Shown piece by piece: positions 57,328 to 64,000 of a DNA stretch of 64,000 nucleotides. The stretch spans positions 3,703,501 through 3,767,500 of the forward strand of contig NZ_JACHIW010000001.1 in NCBI RefSeq assembly GCF_014203395.1, read 5' to 3'. Positions within the stretch are counted from its first letter, which is position 1, and every line of letters starts with the position of its first letter. The stretch is from Saccharopolyspora phatthalungensis (lineage in GTDB: Bacteria; Actinomycetota; Actinomycetes; Mycobacteriales; Pseudonocardiaceae). The position numbers and the translations under genes were made by a program. The notes beneath the pieces were generated by a model. It was given only the letters and a program-made list of their open reading frames with translations. It was not told the DNA's origin and made no database searches.

Positions 57328-58374
57328 TCAGTGGGCGATCCGAGCGGCGGAGCCGTGGATGACGATGCGGTCGTGGGTCACGCGCGCCCCTGTGCCGAGA
57401 AACAGCGACGCCAACCACAGTCCTGTCGTCACGTGCTCGGTGACAGAGGGTATCCGAAAGATGCTGTCGCCGGATGCCAGCGCCGCGAACGGGAGGATCT
57501 GGTCGGCGGTGAAGCGGTCCGTCGTGGCTCCGCTGGCGATCTCGTGCAGCAGCTGGCGAGCGACCGTTGCGCCGATGTGCTCGGCTCGCCGGTGTGGGGC
57601 GCCGGCGCCGTCCGCTCCTAGGCGCACCCCGTGGGTGAGGTCGGCGAACAGTGCGAATGCTGCACCTGGCTGTGCTGCGGTGAGATCGTTGCGTTGCTCG
57701 ATTTCGACGTCGAATCCTTCCGCGGCGAGGACGCCGCCTGCGGCGTTGGCCATCCGGGCGGATACGTGTCGGTACTCGAGGTGCGAGGACAACGCGATCC
57801 CCCACAGGCTGCGCACGTTGCCAGGCTGGTCAAGGGTCACGGGATGGAGCCCGTGTGGGGCAGGGTGCACGATGAGACGGATGATGCCTCCCCCGATGGG
57901 GGTGTAGCCAGGGCGGACCAGTTCCAGCTCCGCGTCCACGCCGACGCGGCCGACCAGGGGCAGGAGCACATGCTGGAGGTGAAACACCGAGGGCGCGGAG
58001 TCCTGGAACAGGCCGCCGCGAATCTCGAGTTCGACTCCTCGCCCGCGGCAGACAAGCAGTGGGAGCACGGCCAATGCCAGTGCGGTCGCCGATCCGGCCG
58101 TCCCCACGTCCCAGGCGTAGCGTCCCTCGGGAATCAAGCGACCGGGAGAGAATGCGAGCGTGCGCGATCCGACTGTGGCGCCCTCCAGCGCGCCCCCAAC
58201 GAGGTCGCGAACGGCCTCCACGGCACGCACGTGTTGCGGACGCAAACCAGGATGGGGGCGGCGGGCTCGCGCATTCCATATCCTCACCGGCTGGCAGGTG
58301 AGCCCCGCGTAGGCCACGGCCTGGCGCACGACGCTGCCACTGCCGCTGTACAGCGACCCATCAATGCCGATCAC
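57328..58374 (-). CDS. rtcA: RNA 3'-terminal phosphate cyclase
   Basis: This 348-aa enzyme adenylates RNA 3'-phosphates to form 2',3'-cyclic ends. The family signatures are present: DGSLYSGSGSVVRQAVAYAG at the start, RPQHVRAVEAVRDLVGGALE near residue 45, WDVGTAGSATALALAVLPLL near 90, HLQHVLLPLVGRVGV, GYTPIGGGIIRLIV, and the C-terminal TADQILPFAALASGDS. The GTG start is at 58372-58374. Neither rtcB nor the RtcR regulator is adjacent. RNA repair during stress would suit the island. Confidence 0.88.
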   Translation of the reverse strand: MIGIDGSLYSGSGSVVRQAVAYAGLTCQPVRIWNARARRPHPGLRPQHVRAVEAVRDLVGGALEGATVGSRTLAFSPGRLIPEGRYAWDVGTAGSATALALAVLPLLVCRGRGVELEIRGGLFQDSAPSVFHLQHVLLPLVGRVGVDAELELVRPGYTPIGGGIIRLIVHPAPHGLHPVTLDQPGNVRSLWGIALSSHLEYRHVSARMANAAGGVLAAEGFDVEIEQRNDLTAAQPGAAFALFADLTHGVRLGADGAGAPHRRAEHIGATVARQLLHEIASGATTDRFTADQILPFAALASGDSIFRIPSVTEHVTTGLWLASLFLGTGARVTHDRIVIHGSAARIAH

Positions 58375-58585
58375 GAGCCCTGAACCAGCCGAATCGGTCG
58401 CGGTGCGCTCGACCGCACCTGTCTCGGTCCCGGACCGGGTGAGTCATAGCCACGAGTGTGCTGACGTCATCCTGGATTGGCAGGGGGAATTGGTCACCGC
58501 TGGGCCCGTGGACTTCCGCCTCTTCATCGTGCCTCCGCTCGATGTGGAGCCTGGATGCGGAATCGGATGGGAAGGAGGGGCAACC

Positions 58586-59014
58586 GTGCCGACGGCGAAC
58601 ACTCCGCTCTTCGACCACGCGGTGCAGACGGCGAGCACGTGGGTGCACGACGTCAGCCACGAGTTCGACACCGACGACCGGCACTTCGCCTACCGGGTTC
58701 TGCGCGCGTGGTTGCACGTGCTGCGGGATCGGCTGCCGGTGGAAGCCGCCGCGCATTTCGCCGCGCAGCTTCCGGAACTGCTGCGGGGCGTCTACTACGA
58801 CGGCTGGAATCCCAGCGCGGTGCCGGAGAAGTACGACGCTCAGCAGTACCTGTCCCGATTCGCGCGGGAGGCGAACATATCCGTCACGGACGTGCACCGG
58901 GCAGCCCCAGCGATCACTGCGGTGGCTCTCCGGCACCTTTCGCCCGGACAGGTCGACAAGGTGCTCGACCAGCTCCCGGAAGACATCCGCGCACTGCTGC
59001 GCCCGGCGGCCTGA
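58586..59014 (+). CDS. DUF2267 protein
   Basis: This 142-aa helical protein matches DUF2267: TASTWVHDVSHEFDTDDRHF then AYRVLRAWLHVLRDRLPVEA, HFAAQLPELLRGVYYDGWNP and LRHLSPGQVDKVLDQLPEDI. The GTG at 58586 is chosen for its AAGGAGG site, although the frame is open to 58364. DUF2267 proteins are common in stress clusters and their role is unknown. It precedes the hibernation factor by 30 bases, so the two are probably co-expressed. Confidence 0.85.
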   Translation: MPTANTPLFDHAVQTASTWVHDVSHEFDTDDRHFAYRVLRAWLHVLRDRLPVEAAAHFAAQLPELLRGVYYDGWNPSAVPEKYDAQQYLSRFAREANISVTDVHRAAPAITAVALRHLSPGQVDKVLDQLPEDIRALLRPAA

Positions 59015-59044
59015 AGCCGACCGACGGGCTGGATTGGAGTTGTG

Positions 59045-59845
59045 ATGGTGGCTCGACCACGAGCTTCGCCGGATGTTCCGGTCGACGTGCAGGTCAGCGA
59101 TGAACCTATTAGCGAGATCTCCGACTACGCCGAGCAGCAAGTCCGTTCCGTCTTTCGCTTCGCGCACGAGCCCGTGCTGTACGCGCGGGTGCGTGTGTCG
59201 CGTCATCGGGATCCGGCAGCGTCACCGAGAGCAACCGCGCAGGCCAACCTCGATGTCAACGGGCGGCTGGTGCGGGCACAGGTTTCCGCGCCCACCTCCG
59301 AGGAGGCCATCGACCGCTTGCAGGAACGCCTCCAGCGCAGCCTGGAGCGAGTCGCCCGGCATTGGCAGGCGCGGCGGGGCAGGACGACATCGGCGCAACC
59401 GCACGAGTGGCGTCACGGTGACGAGTCGGCGCACCGCCCCCCGTACTTCCCGCGCCCGGTCGACGAGCGCGAAGTGATCCGCCACAAGACCTTCGCCCTC
59501 GCACGCTGCGGCGTGGACGAGGCCGAGTTCGACATGGACGTCATGGACTACGACTTCCACCTGTTCACCGAGCTCGGCACCGAGCAGGACAGCGTGCTGT
59601 ACCGCACGCCGAGCGGATACCGCCTGGCGCAGATCGACCCGGACCCAGACCACCTTGCCGAGCACGCCGTCCCGGTGACCGTCAGCGAACGGCGCGCGCC
59701 TGTGCTCAGCACCGCCGAAGCCGCCGAGCGATTGGGTGCGATGGACCTTCCATTCCTGTTCTTCCTGGACGGCGAACGCGGCCGTGGAGCCTTGCTCTAC
59801 CACCGCTACGACGGCCATTACGGACTGATCACGCCTTCGGACTAG
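59045..59845 (+). CDS. Ribosome hibernation factor-like S30AE protein (Rv0079-like)
   Basis: This 266-aa protein has an N-terminal S30AE-like unit (EISDYAEQQVRSVFRFAHEP, LDVNGRLVRAQVSAPTSEEA) followed by two S30AE_C-type dimerisation units. The first is REVIRHKTFALARCGVDEAE ending YRTPSGYRLAQIDP. The second is VLSTAEAAERLGAMDLPFLF ending HYGLITP. DosR-regulated Rv0079 has this plan. It would bind and silence ribosomes. The ATG at 59045 is 5 bases from GGAG; a GTG at 59042 is adjacent. Confidence 0.87.
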   Translation: MVARPRASPDVPVDVQVSDEPISEISDYAEQQVRSVFRFAHEPVLYARVRVSRHRDPAASPRATAQANLDVNGRLVRAQVSAPTSEEAIDRLQERLQRSLERVARHWQARRGRTTSAQPHEWRHGDESAHRPPYFPRPVDEREVIRHKTFALARCGVDEAEFDMDVMDYDFHLFTELGTEQDSVLYRTPSGYRLAQIDPDPDHLAEHAVPVTVSERRAPVLSTAEAAERLGAMDLPFLFFLDGERGRGALLYHRYDGHYGLITPSD

Positions 59846-60039
59846 CAGACCGGTCCGGGCTTGCGCGGGGACTTCTGGCCCCTTTACGGCTCGGTACCCG
59901 GCCGTGATGCTGAAAGCGCTGGGCAAACCCGGTGACCTTCCGGGGGCAGATGGTTTCGCGAAGGCTTGTTGGCCTTGCTTGACCCAACGTCATAAGACGG
60001 GGAGCCGCCCCCGGGCAGGCCTTGTCGGAGGAGTCCACC

Positions 60040-60426
60040 GTGGTGGAGAAGGGTTTCGCAACACCCGAGGCTCGCCGGGCGGCAGCACACGTAGCCGTGG
60101 AAGCACTCGTGCAGCCCGATCGGAGTGTGAAACTGCGGGTGCAGTGCGCCGAGAGCCACCACGTGGCGACCGTCTACGACACGGATGTGGGTCTGGTCTA
60201 CGTCGCGCGGAGCGGGCCGCACTCCCATGGTTCGAGGGACTTCGTGGACGTCGCACACCACGATGCGGTGCCCGGGGTGGAAGTCGTGGACGTGCTCGAT
60301 CCGGGAACAGGCGCGATGGCGGACGACGCGCTGCCGGCCACGTGCGAATGCGGACCGCGCCGGGTGTCGCGGTCCGAGTTGCTCCGGGCAGTCGAGTCGG
60401 GCCAGCACCGGCTGTTGGTTTCGTAA
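60040..60426 (+). CDS. Conserved protein of unknown function, dormancy-island type
   Basis: This 128-aa protein starts at GTG 60040, 6 bases after GGAGGAG. The first part is a beta-rich unit with histidines (CAESHHVATVYDTDVGLVYV, SGPHSHGSRDFVDVAHHDAV). The second has a cysteine pair and helix (ATCECGPRRVSRSELLRAVE). The combined Cys/His pattern suggests a small metal site. No characterised family is recalled. Confidence 0.6.
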   Translation: MVEKGFATPEARRAAAHVAVEALVQPDRSVKLRVQCAESHHVATVYDTDVGLVYVARSGPHSHGSRDFVDVAHHDAVPGVEVVDVLDPGTGAMADDALPATCECGPRRVSRSELLRAVESGQHRLLVS

Positions 60427-60532
60427 CCGGGTGCACGGTGTTGTGTCTCGGGTTTCTCGTAGTTGCCATGCGCGGCTACCGCATACTCGTTGCGGCGAGC
60501 GCCGAGATCGCTGGGACCACGGAGCAGCCACC

Positions 60533-60982
60533 ATGACCGCGAACATCTTCACGACCGACCCTGCCGAGCATCCCGACGTCGCTCGCCTGCTCGATCTTCT
60601 GGAACTGCTGCCGCACTCCCGCGGCAGTGCTTCGCACGCACTGGACGAAGACTTCGTCCGCGAACTCCGCCGTGTCCTCGGTGCGGAGCTGATGGTGGTC
60701 TGGGACAACATGTTCCAGACCTGGTCGGAAGACATCCCGCACGCCCCGCACAGCTGGATCCCCCTCCAGCGGCTCGTGGACTACCTCCTTGAGATCGTGA
60801 CCCACCCCAGTCCAGAGCTGCATCCCGTGTTCGACCGAGTGAGACCGATCTCGGCCGACGACGGGCGGTCCGCGGCCGGGGTTATCGGGCGCTTCTGGGA
60901 AAACGACGTGGCTACGACGGCGTGGCACCTGTACGTCTCGATGGAGGCCGCAGAACGACGCTCGCTTCGCATCGCTCCATGA
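60533..60982 (+). CDS. Hypothetical protein
   Basis: This 149-aa soluble, acidic protein has an ATG start at 60533 without a strong ribosome-binding site. It is helical with many aromatic residues (ARLLDLLELLPHSRGSASHA, VVWDNMFQTWSEDIPHAPHS, VIGRFWENDVATTAWHLYVS). No motif or family is recognised. It is separated by 106 bases from the Cys/His protein upstream. Confidence 0.55.
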   Translation: MTANIFTTDPAEHPDVARLLDLLELLPHSRGSASHALDEDFVRELRRVLGAELMVVWDNMFQTWSEDIPHAPHSWIPLQRLVDYLLEIVTHPSPELHPVFDRVRPISADDGRSAAGVIGRFWENDVATTAWHLYVSMEAAERRSLRIAP

Positions 60983-61075
60983 ACCGACGCTGCCACTCGG
61001 CGCTGCGGAAACCCGGACCTGGTCAACCTGCACATGCGGCGGCGCCGACGTCCGGGTATTGGTTGCGGTTGCCGG

Positions 61076-61372
61076 TCATGCGGTCGCTTGGAGTTGCTGG
61101 CGAAATTCGTCGATCATCTGCTGGTAGCGAAGTTCGTAGATCGCGTGCACGTCCCAGCTCACCAGATCCATGTAGGGCTGGAGAAGATCGGTCAGCTCGT
61201 GCGGGTCGTCGGTGTCGACGAGGAGGAAACCCGAGCCACCGCCAGCCAGGTTGTACCAACCACGGATCTTGTCCGGCTTGTTGGTACCCGCCTCGTGCTG
61301 TTCGAGAACGCGACGCCGCACGTCCTCCGCACGCGTGTTCTCATGCCACCGGAAGCGGCAGTACCACAACAT
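61076..61372 (-). CDS. DUF3303-like small protein
   Basis: This 98-aa protein has a ferredoxin-like fold pattern (MLWYCRFRWHENTRAEDVRR, KIRGWYNLAGGGSGFLLVDT, DDPHELTDLLQPYMDLVSWD) resembling DUF3303 proteins, which bind no known ligand. The ATG is at 61370-61372. It is an isolated minus-strand gene between plus-strand neighbours. Confidence 0.6.
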   Translation of the reverse strand: MLWYCRFRWHENTRAEDVRRRVLEQHEAGTNKPDKIRGWYNLAGGGSGFLLVDTDDPHELTDLLQPYMDLVSWDVHAIYELRYQQMIDEFRQQLQATA

Positions 61373-61740
61373 GATCGTCCCCCAAAAGAAGTTGATTTAG
61401 CCGAGGAATCGCGGATCGACCCGGATCGCCCTCCACGCTATCCGCAGGCCCGCCCCACCGCAGCCTGGCCGACGCGCCGGTCCTTCCCCGGGCACGCCCG
61501 AGATTCGCCGAGTGGCAAGAGTCCGAGGGCTCGGGACGCACCTAGTCGTGGAATCTGCGGCATGGGCTTTCTGCTCTATCGCGGCATCTTCTGAACTTCC
61601 AGGATGGGAAAACTGACGTGAGCCGCTGCTTCCTGCCGCTTGGCTCGTGGACGGGCTGCCTGTGTCGCCGTCGTCGATACGGCGTCTCCTGGTGAAGCCG
61701 GCACGTCAGATTTGCCCAGGCACGACGGAGCTCAGATGCG
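61373..61740. other. Intergenic stretch without recognisable gene
   Basis: These 368 bases separate the DUF3303-like gene from the PRPP synthetase. No supported reading frame, repeat or RNA motif was seen. The 5' end holds the divergent promoters by position. No ribosome-binding site is obvious before the PRPP synthetase ATG apart from CGGAG 8 bases upstream. Confidence 0.4.
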
Positions 61741-62676
61741 ATGACAGCCCAGATCGTGGCGGGAACGGCCAACCGCCCGCTCGCCGAATCCATCGCGGAG
61801 GTATCGGGGGCACGCTTGGCCGGATGTTCGGTCGAGCGATTTCCCGACGGCGAGCTACGGCCGGTGGTCGACTGCGCCTGCGGCGCGGATGTCTACGTGG
61901 TCCAGCCCACTGGGCCTCCGGTCAACGAGAACGTGGTGGAACTCCTGCTGCTGCTCGACGCGTGTCGGCGCGCGGACGCGGCACGGGTGACCGCAGTGGT
62001 GCCGTACTTCGGGTACGCGCGCCAGGATCGGCGTAGCCGAGCGGGCGAATCGGTGGGTGCCCGGGTGGTCGCCGACGCGATAGCGGGTGCGGGAGCGGAC
62101 CGGCTGATCGTCGTGGACCCGCACACGAAGTCGCTCGAGGCCATGTGCGGAATACCGGTCGAGATGCTGACCGCGGTGCCGGGGCTGGCGGCTGCGGGAG
62201 CGGAGCGCGTAGTCGGCGAAGCGGTGGTCGTAGCACCGGATCTCGGTGCGGTGAAGCTCGCAGAGCATTACGCCGCTTTCCTGGGGGCGCCGGTGGCCGT
62301 GGTCCGCAAGACCCGACAAACCGGTTCGACCGTGCGTGCCGAAGAACTGGTGGGCGATGTCGCGTCGAGGCCCGTGCTCGTCGTGGACGACATGATCAGT
62401 ACCGGCGCCACCATAGAAGCAGCGGTCCACGTCCTGCTGGAAAGAGGCGCATTGCCCGAGATCACCGTGGCAGCCACGCATGGCCCCCTACTTGGCCCCG
62501 CCGCCGACCGGCTCGTCGCACTACCACTGCGCACCCTGCTCGTCACCGACACCCTGACTCCGGGTGAGCTGACCACCCTCCGGCCGGAGGTTCATTCCGT
62601 TGCACCGCTGCTTGCGGATGCCATCAGCCGTCTGCACCAGAACCAGAGCGTGGACGATCTCCTCGCTTGGAGCTGA
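61741..62676 (+). CDS. prs: Ribose-phosphate diphosphokinase (PRPP synthetase)
   Basis: This 311-aa enzyme transfers diphosphate from ATP to ribose 5-phosphate. It has VERFPDGELRPVVDCACGAD, YVVQPTGPPVNENVVELLLL, the YFGYARQDRR flexible-loop strand, VVDPHTKSLEAMCGIPVEML and the PRPP-binding VLVVDDMISTGATI near residue 214. The length is slightly below that of housekeeping Prs, and some loop residues differ from the housekeeping form, so this may be a second, stress-linked copy. A strong hairpin follows. Confidence 0.88.
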   Translation: MTAQIVAGTANRPLAESIAEVSGARLAGCSVERFPDGELRPVVDCACGADVYVVQPTGPPVNENVVELLLLLDACRRADAARVTAVVPYFGYARQDRRSRAGESVGARVVADAIAGAGADRLIVVDPHTKSLEAMCGIPVEMLTAVPGLAAAGAERVVGEAVVVAPDLGAVKLAEHYAAFLGAPVAVVRKTRQTGSTVRAEELVGDVASRPVLVVDDMISTGATIEAAVHVLLERGALPEITVAATHGPLLGPAADRLVALPLRTLLVTDTLTPGELTTLRPEVHSVAPLLADAISRLHQNQSVDDLLAWS

Positions 62677-62678
62677 AG

Positions 62679-62728
62679 GAGCGCCTTGCCCGGAGCCGGG
62701 GCAACCCCCCGGCTCCAGGTCGGCGCTC
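62679..62728. terminator. Strong bidirectional hairpin terminator
   Basis: GGAGCCGGGG (62692-62701) and CCCCGGCTCC (62707-62716) form a perfect 10-bp stem with a 5-base loop. Outside it, GAGCGCC (62679-62685) pairs with GGCGCTC (62722-62728). It lies between the PRPP synthetase stop and the convergent Hsp20 remnant, serving both. Confidence 0.75.
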
Positions 62729-62734
62729 GCAGCT

Positions 62735-62865
62735 CTACTTGATTTCGATCTTGCGTGGCTTGGACTCCTCGGCCTTGCGCACGCGCACCGAAAGCACCCC
62801 GTCTTCGAGCGTGGCCTCGATGTTCTCGGTGTCGACTTCGCCGGGAGTGGAACGACGGGATGCTT
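62735..62865 (-). pseudogene. Hsp20/alpha-crystallin, C-terminal remnant
   Basis: The last 40 codons of a small heat-shock protein remain: RSTPGEVDTENIEATLEDGV, LSVRVRKAEESKPRKIEIK, stop at 62735. This is the GVL-motif strand and the C-terminal IxI-type tail. The rest of the alpha-crystallin domain is lost. An Hsp20 (Acr) is a hallmark of the mycobacterial DosR regulon. Confidence 0.75.
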
Positions 62866-62940
62866 GCGTTCGACACGAGTTGCCAGCTTGGTGCTCTGCT
62901 CGGGATTCAGGTGGTGGGTGTGGGTGTTGACGAGCCTCGG

Positions 62941-63123
62941 GTGCCGTGGGAGCTGACGAATGAGAAGCTGTGCGCCCGCATCACCGAGGCGTACCGCGTA
63001 CGCAACATGGCACGTGCGTCCGGGGATGCGGCCGAAGCTGTTCTCGTTGAAGAGGCCATGGATTGGTTCCTCGACCTGCTGTCCGAGCGCATGCGTGGGC
63101 AGGAGCTCGATGAGGGCCGCTGA
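62941..63123 (+). CDS. Short helical hypothetical protein
   Basis: This 60-aa helical product (PWELTNEKLCARITEAYRVR, NMARASGDAAEAVLVEEAMD, WFLDLLSERMRGQ) starts at GTG 62941. The same frame is open further up, to 62755, with other possible starts, but that part overlaps the Hsp20 remnant and looks non-coding. The amphipathic pattern supports a real protein. The start and family are unknown. Confidence 0.45.
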   Translation: MPWELTNEKLCARITEAYRVRNMARASGDAAEAVLVEEAMDWFLDLLSERMRGQELDEGR

Positions 63124-63156
63124 CGAACCCCGTTGCCCGGTTGGTCAACGAGTCGA

Positions 63157-63376
63157 CTACTGGCCGTCCTTCTGGACGTAGGAACGCGTAGGAACGGACG
63201 AATGCTTCGGCGTTCTCTTCGAGGACGTCGTCGATCTCATCCAGCATGGATTCTGTTTCATACTCCATTTCCTCCCGCCGCAGCTGGCCTGTCGGGCTCG
63301 GTTCAGGCAGGTCGTCGTCGCGGTGCGGGTAGCCGGTGTTTCCCGGACAACACCGGTCCGACTCGTTCCGGATCAC
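63157..63376 (-). pseudogene. pup: Pup-like (prokaryotic ubiquitin-like) gene, disrupted
   Basis: From the ATG at 63376 the frame reaches SMLDEIDDVLEENAEAFVRS, the Pup helix with the DEIDDVLEENAE signature. A 10-bp tandem duplication (63177-63196) then shifts the frame. Without one copy the reading continues SYVQKDGQ and stops at 63157, giving a 69-aa protein, the usual Pup size, ending DGQ where GGE/GGQ is normal. The start overlaps the sigma factor end by 74 bases. As sequenced, the C-terminal ligation residue is lost and the frame runs on to 62981. Confidence 0.75.
63177..63196. repeat. 10-bp tandem duplication within the Pup-like gene
   Basis: CGTAGGAACG occurs twice head to tail (63177-63186, 63187-63196). 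Deleting one copy restores the Pup C-terminal frame, so the duplication is the inactivating event unless it is an assembly artefact. Confidence 0.85.
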
Positions 63377-64000
63377 GCAACTCCTTCAGCGCCTGCTTCT
63401 CCAGTTGGCGGACCCGGTCGGTGCTCAGACCCACGCGGGCGGCAACGTCTTGGACGGTGGCCGGCTGCCCGGTCTGCAGGCCGTACCGCAAGCTCAGGAT
63501 GAGGGATTCGCGAGGCGGCAAGGTGTCGACGAGGATGCGTATTTCCCGTGCGAGTTCGTGGTATTCGACGACGTCGAGCGCGTGGAGCACGTCGGTGTCC
63601 GGGATCAGGTCGCCGACGGTGGCTTCGCCGTCGTCACCGACCGGGGTGTCCAGGCTGAGCGAGATGTGGGCGAGTGCGCGGAGTTCGGTGACCTTGGCTG
63701 CGGTGATCCCAGCGGCTTGTGCCAGTTCGTCGACCGTTGGTTCTTCGCCGAGGCGCGCGCGGAGGTGCTCTTCGCAGCGGGCGAGCCGGGTCAGTTCCTC
63801 CACCTGTCGGTTGGGGAGCCGGATCGCTCTGGCGCGTTGTGCCATGCCCCGCCGGATGCTTTGGCGGATCCACCACATCGCATAGGTGGAGAACTTGTAT
63901 CCCTTGGTGTAGTCGAATTTCTCGACCGCATGAATGAGGCCCAGGTTTCCCTCCTGCACCACGTCGAGGTACGACATGCTCTGCCGTGCGTGCCTTTTCG
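63303..64000 (-). CDS. Sigma-70 family RNA polymerase sigma factor, C-terminal part
   Basis: The gene enters from the right edge. Visible parts are region 2 (YLDVVQEGNLGLIHAVEKFD, YTKGYKFSTYAMWWIRQSIR), region 3 (RLPNRQVEELTRLARCEEHL, PTVDELAQAAGITAAKVTEL) and region 4 (LPPRESLILSLRYGLQTGQP, ATVQDVAARVGLSTDRVRQL, EKQALKELRDPE), followed by a ~20-residue basic tail. The strong region 2 places it among primary or primary-like (SigB/HrdB group) factors. The ATG at 63977 lies inside region 2 and is not the start. Confidence 0.9.
   Translation of the reverse strand, partial: KRHARQSMSYLDVVQEGNLGLIHAVEKFDYTKGYKFSTYAMWWIRQSIRRGMAQRARAIRLPNRQVEELTRLARCEEHLRARLGEEPTVDELAQAAGITAAKVTELRALAHISLSLDTPVGDDGEATVGDLIPDTDVLHALDVVEYHELAREIRILVDTLPPRESLILSLRYGLQTGQPATVQDVAARVGLSTDRVRQLEKQALKELRDPERVGPVLSGKHRLPAPRRRPA

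Noticed and set aside
59884..60735. 283-codon minus-strand open frame
   Set aside because: It is antisense to two plus-strand genes with better start signals and has no recognisable domain.

Overview
The window is high-GC DNA with the gene families of an actinomycete: an FxLD-type lanthipeptide locus, XRE/DUF6879 regulators, DUF3040, DUF1876 and DUF2267 proteins, a Pup-like gene, many universal stress proteins (USPs) and GTG starts. Gene style suggests a Pseudonocardiales-like soil actinomycete; that placement is inference. No rRNA, tRNA or CRISPR array was seen.

Bases 1-10100 hold a regulatory trio on the minus strand (XRE, DUF6879, small unknown protein) facing a plus-strand class I lanthipeptide operon. 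The operon contains a PCMT-type O-methyltransferase, a 64-aa FxLD precursor, a full-length LanB dehydratase, LanC, a stand-alone SpaB_C-domain protein, and three overlapping small genes, one with a HicA-like C-terminus. No exporter or leader protease is present. Bases 10105-11270 are eroded (DUF4365 remnant).

Bases 11270-63000 look like a hypoxia/dormancy island. Its gene content parallels the mycobacterial DosR regulon: a group 3b-like [NiFe]-hydrogenase with its maturation protease, a CtpF-like P-type ATPase, about ten USP loci, a hemerythrin, DUF1876 and DUF1540 proteins, CBS proteins, PEP synthase (frameshifted), class II ribonucleotide reductase, a WS/DGAT acyltransferase, an S30AE-type hibernation factor, an RNA 3'-phosphate cyclase and a PRPP synthetase. 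A minus-strand operon (45307 to 37631, with a USP gene after it) combines an acyl-CoA synthetase, 2-oxoacid dehydrogenase E1alpha, E1beta and E2, an acyl carrier protein and a P1B ATPase with a C-terminal hemerythrin domain. An AhpD-like gene is divergent from it.

The island is strongly eroded. It contains broken pieces of a DosS/DosT-like sensor kinase, CBS proteins, nitrate reductase alpha, a NuoE/NuoF-like protein, a heavy-metal ATPase, a SpoIIAA-like protein, a GH65 glycosidase, an Rv2004c-like kinase/ATPase, Hsp20 and several USPs. An IS110-family transposase lies beside the NuoF break. A complete IS21-family element (28674-31901, 7-bp target duplication) splits a tandem USP gene.

The right end carries a Pup-like gene broken by a 10-bp tandem duplication and the 3' part of a primary-type sigma factor. 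Functionally, the surviving genes fit energy and redox balance (hydrogenase, 2-oxoacid dehydrogenase, hemerythrins), dNTP supply without oxygen (class II RNR), carbon storage (WS/DGAT) and translational arrest or RNA repair (S30AE, RtcA) in non-growing cells. That joint role is inferred from family knowledge and gene neighbourhood, not shown by the sequence.
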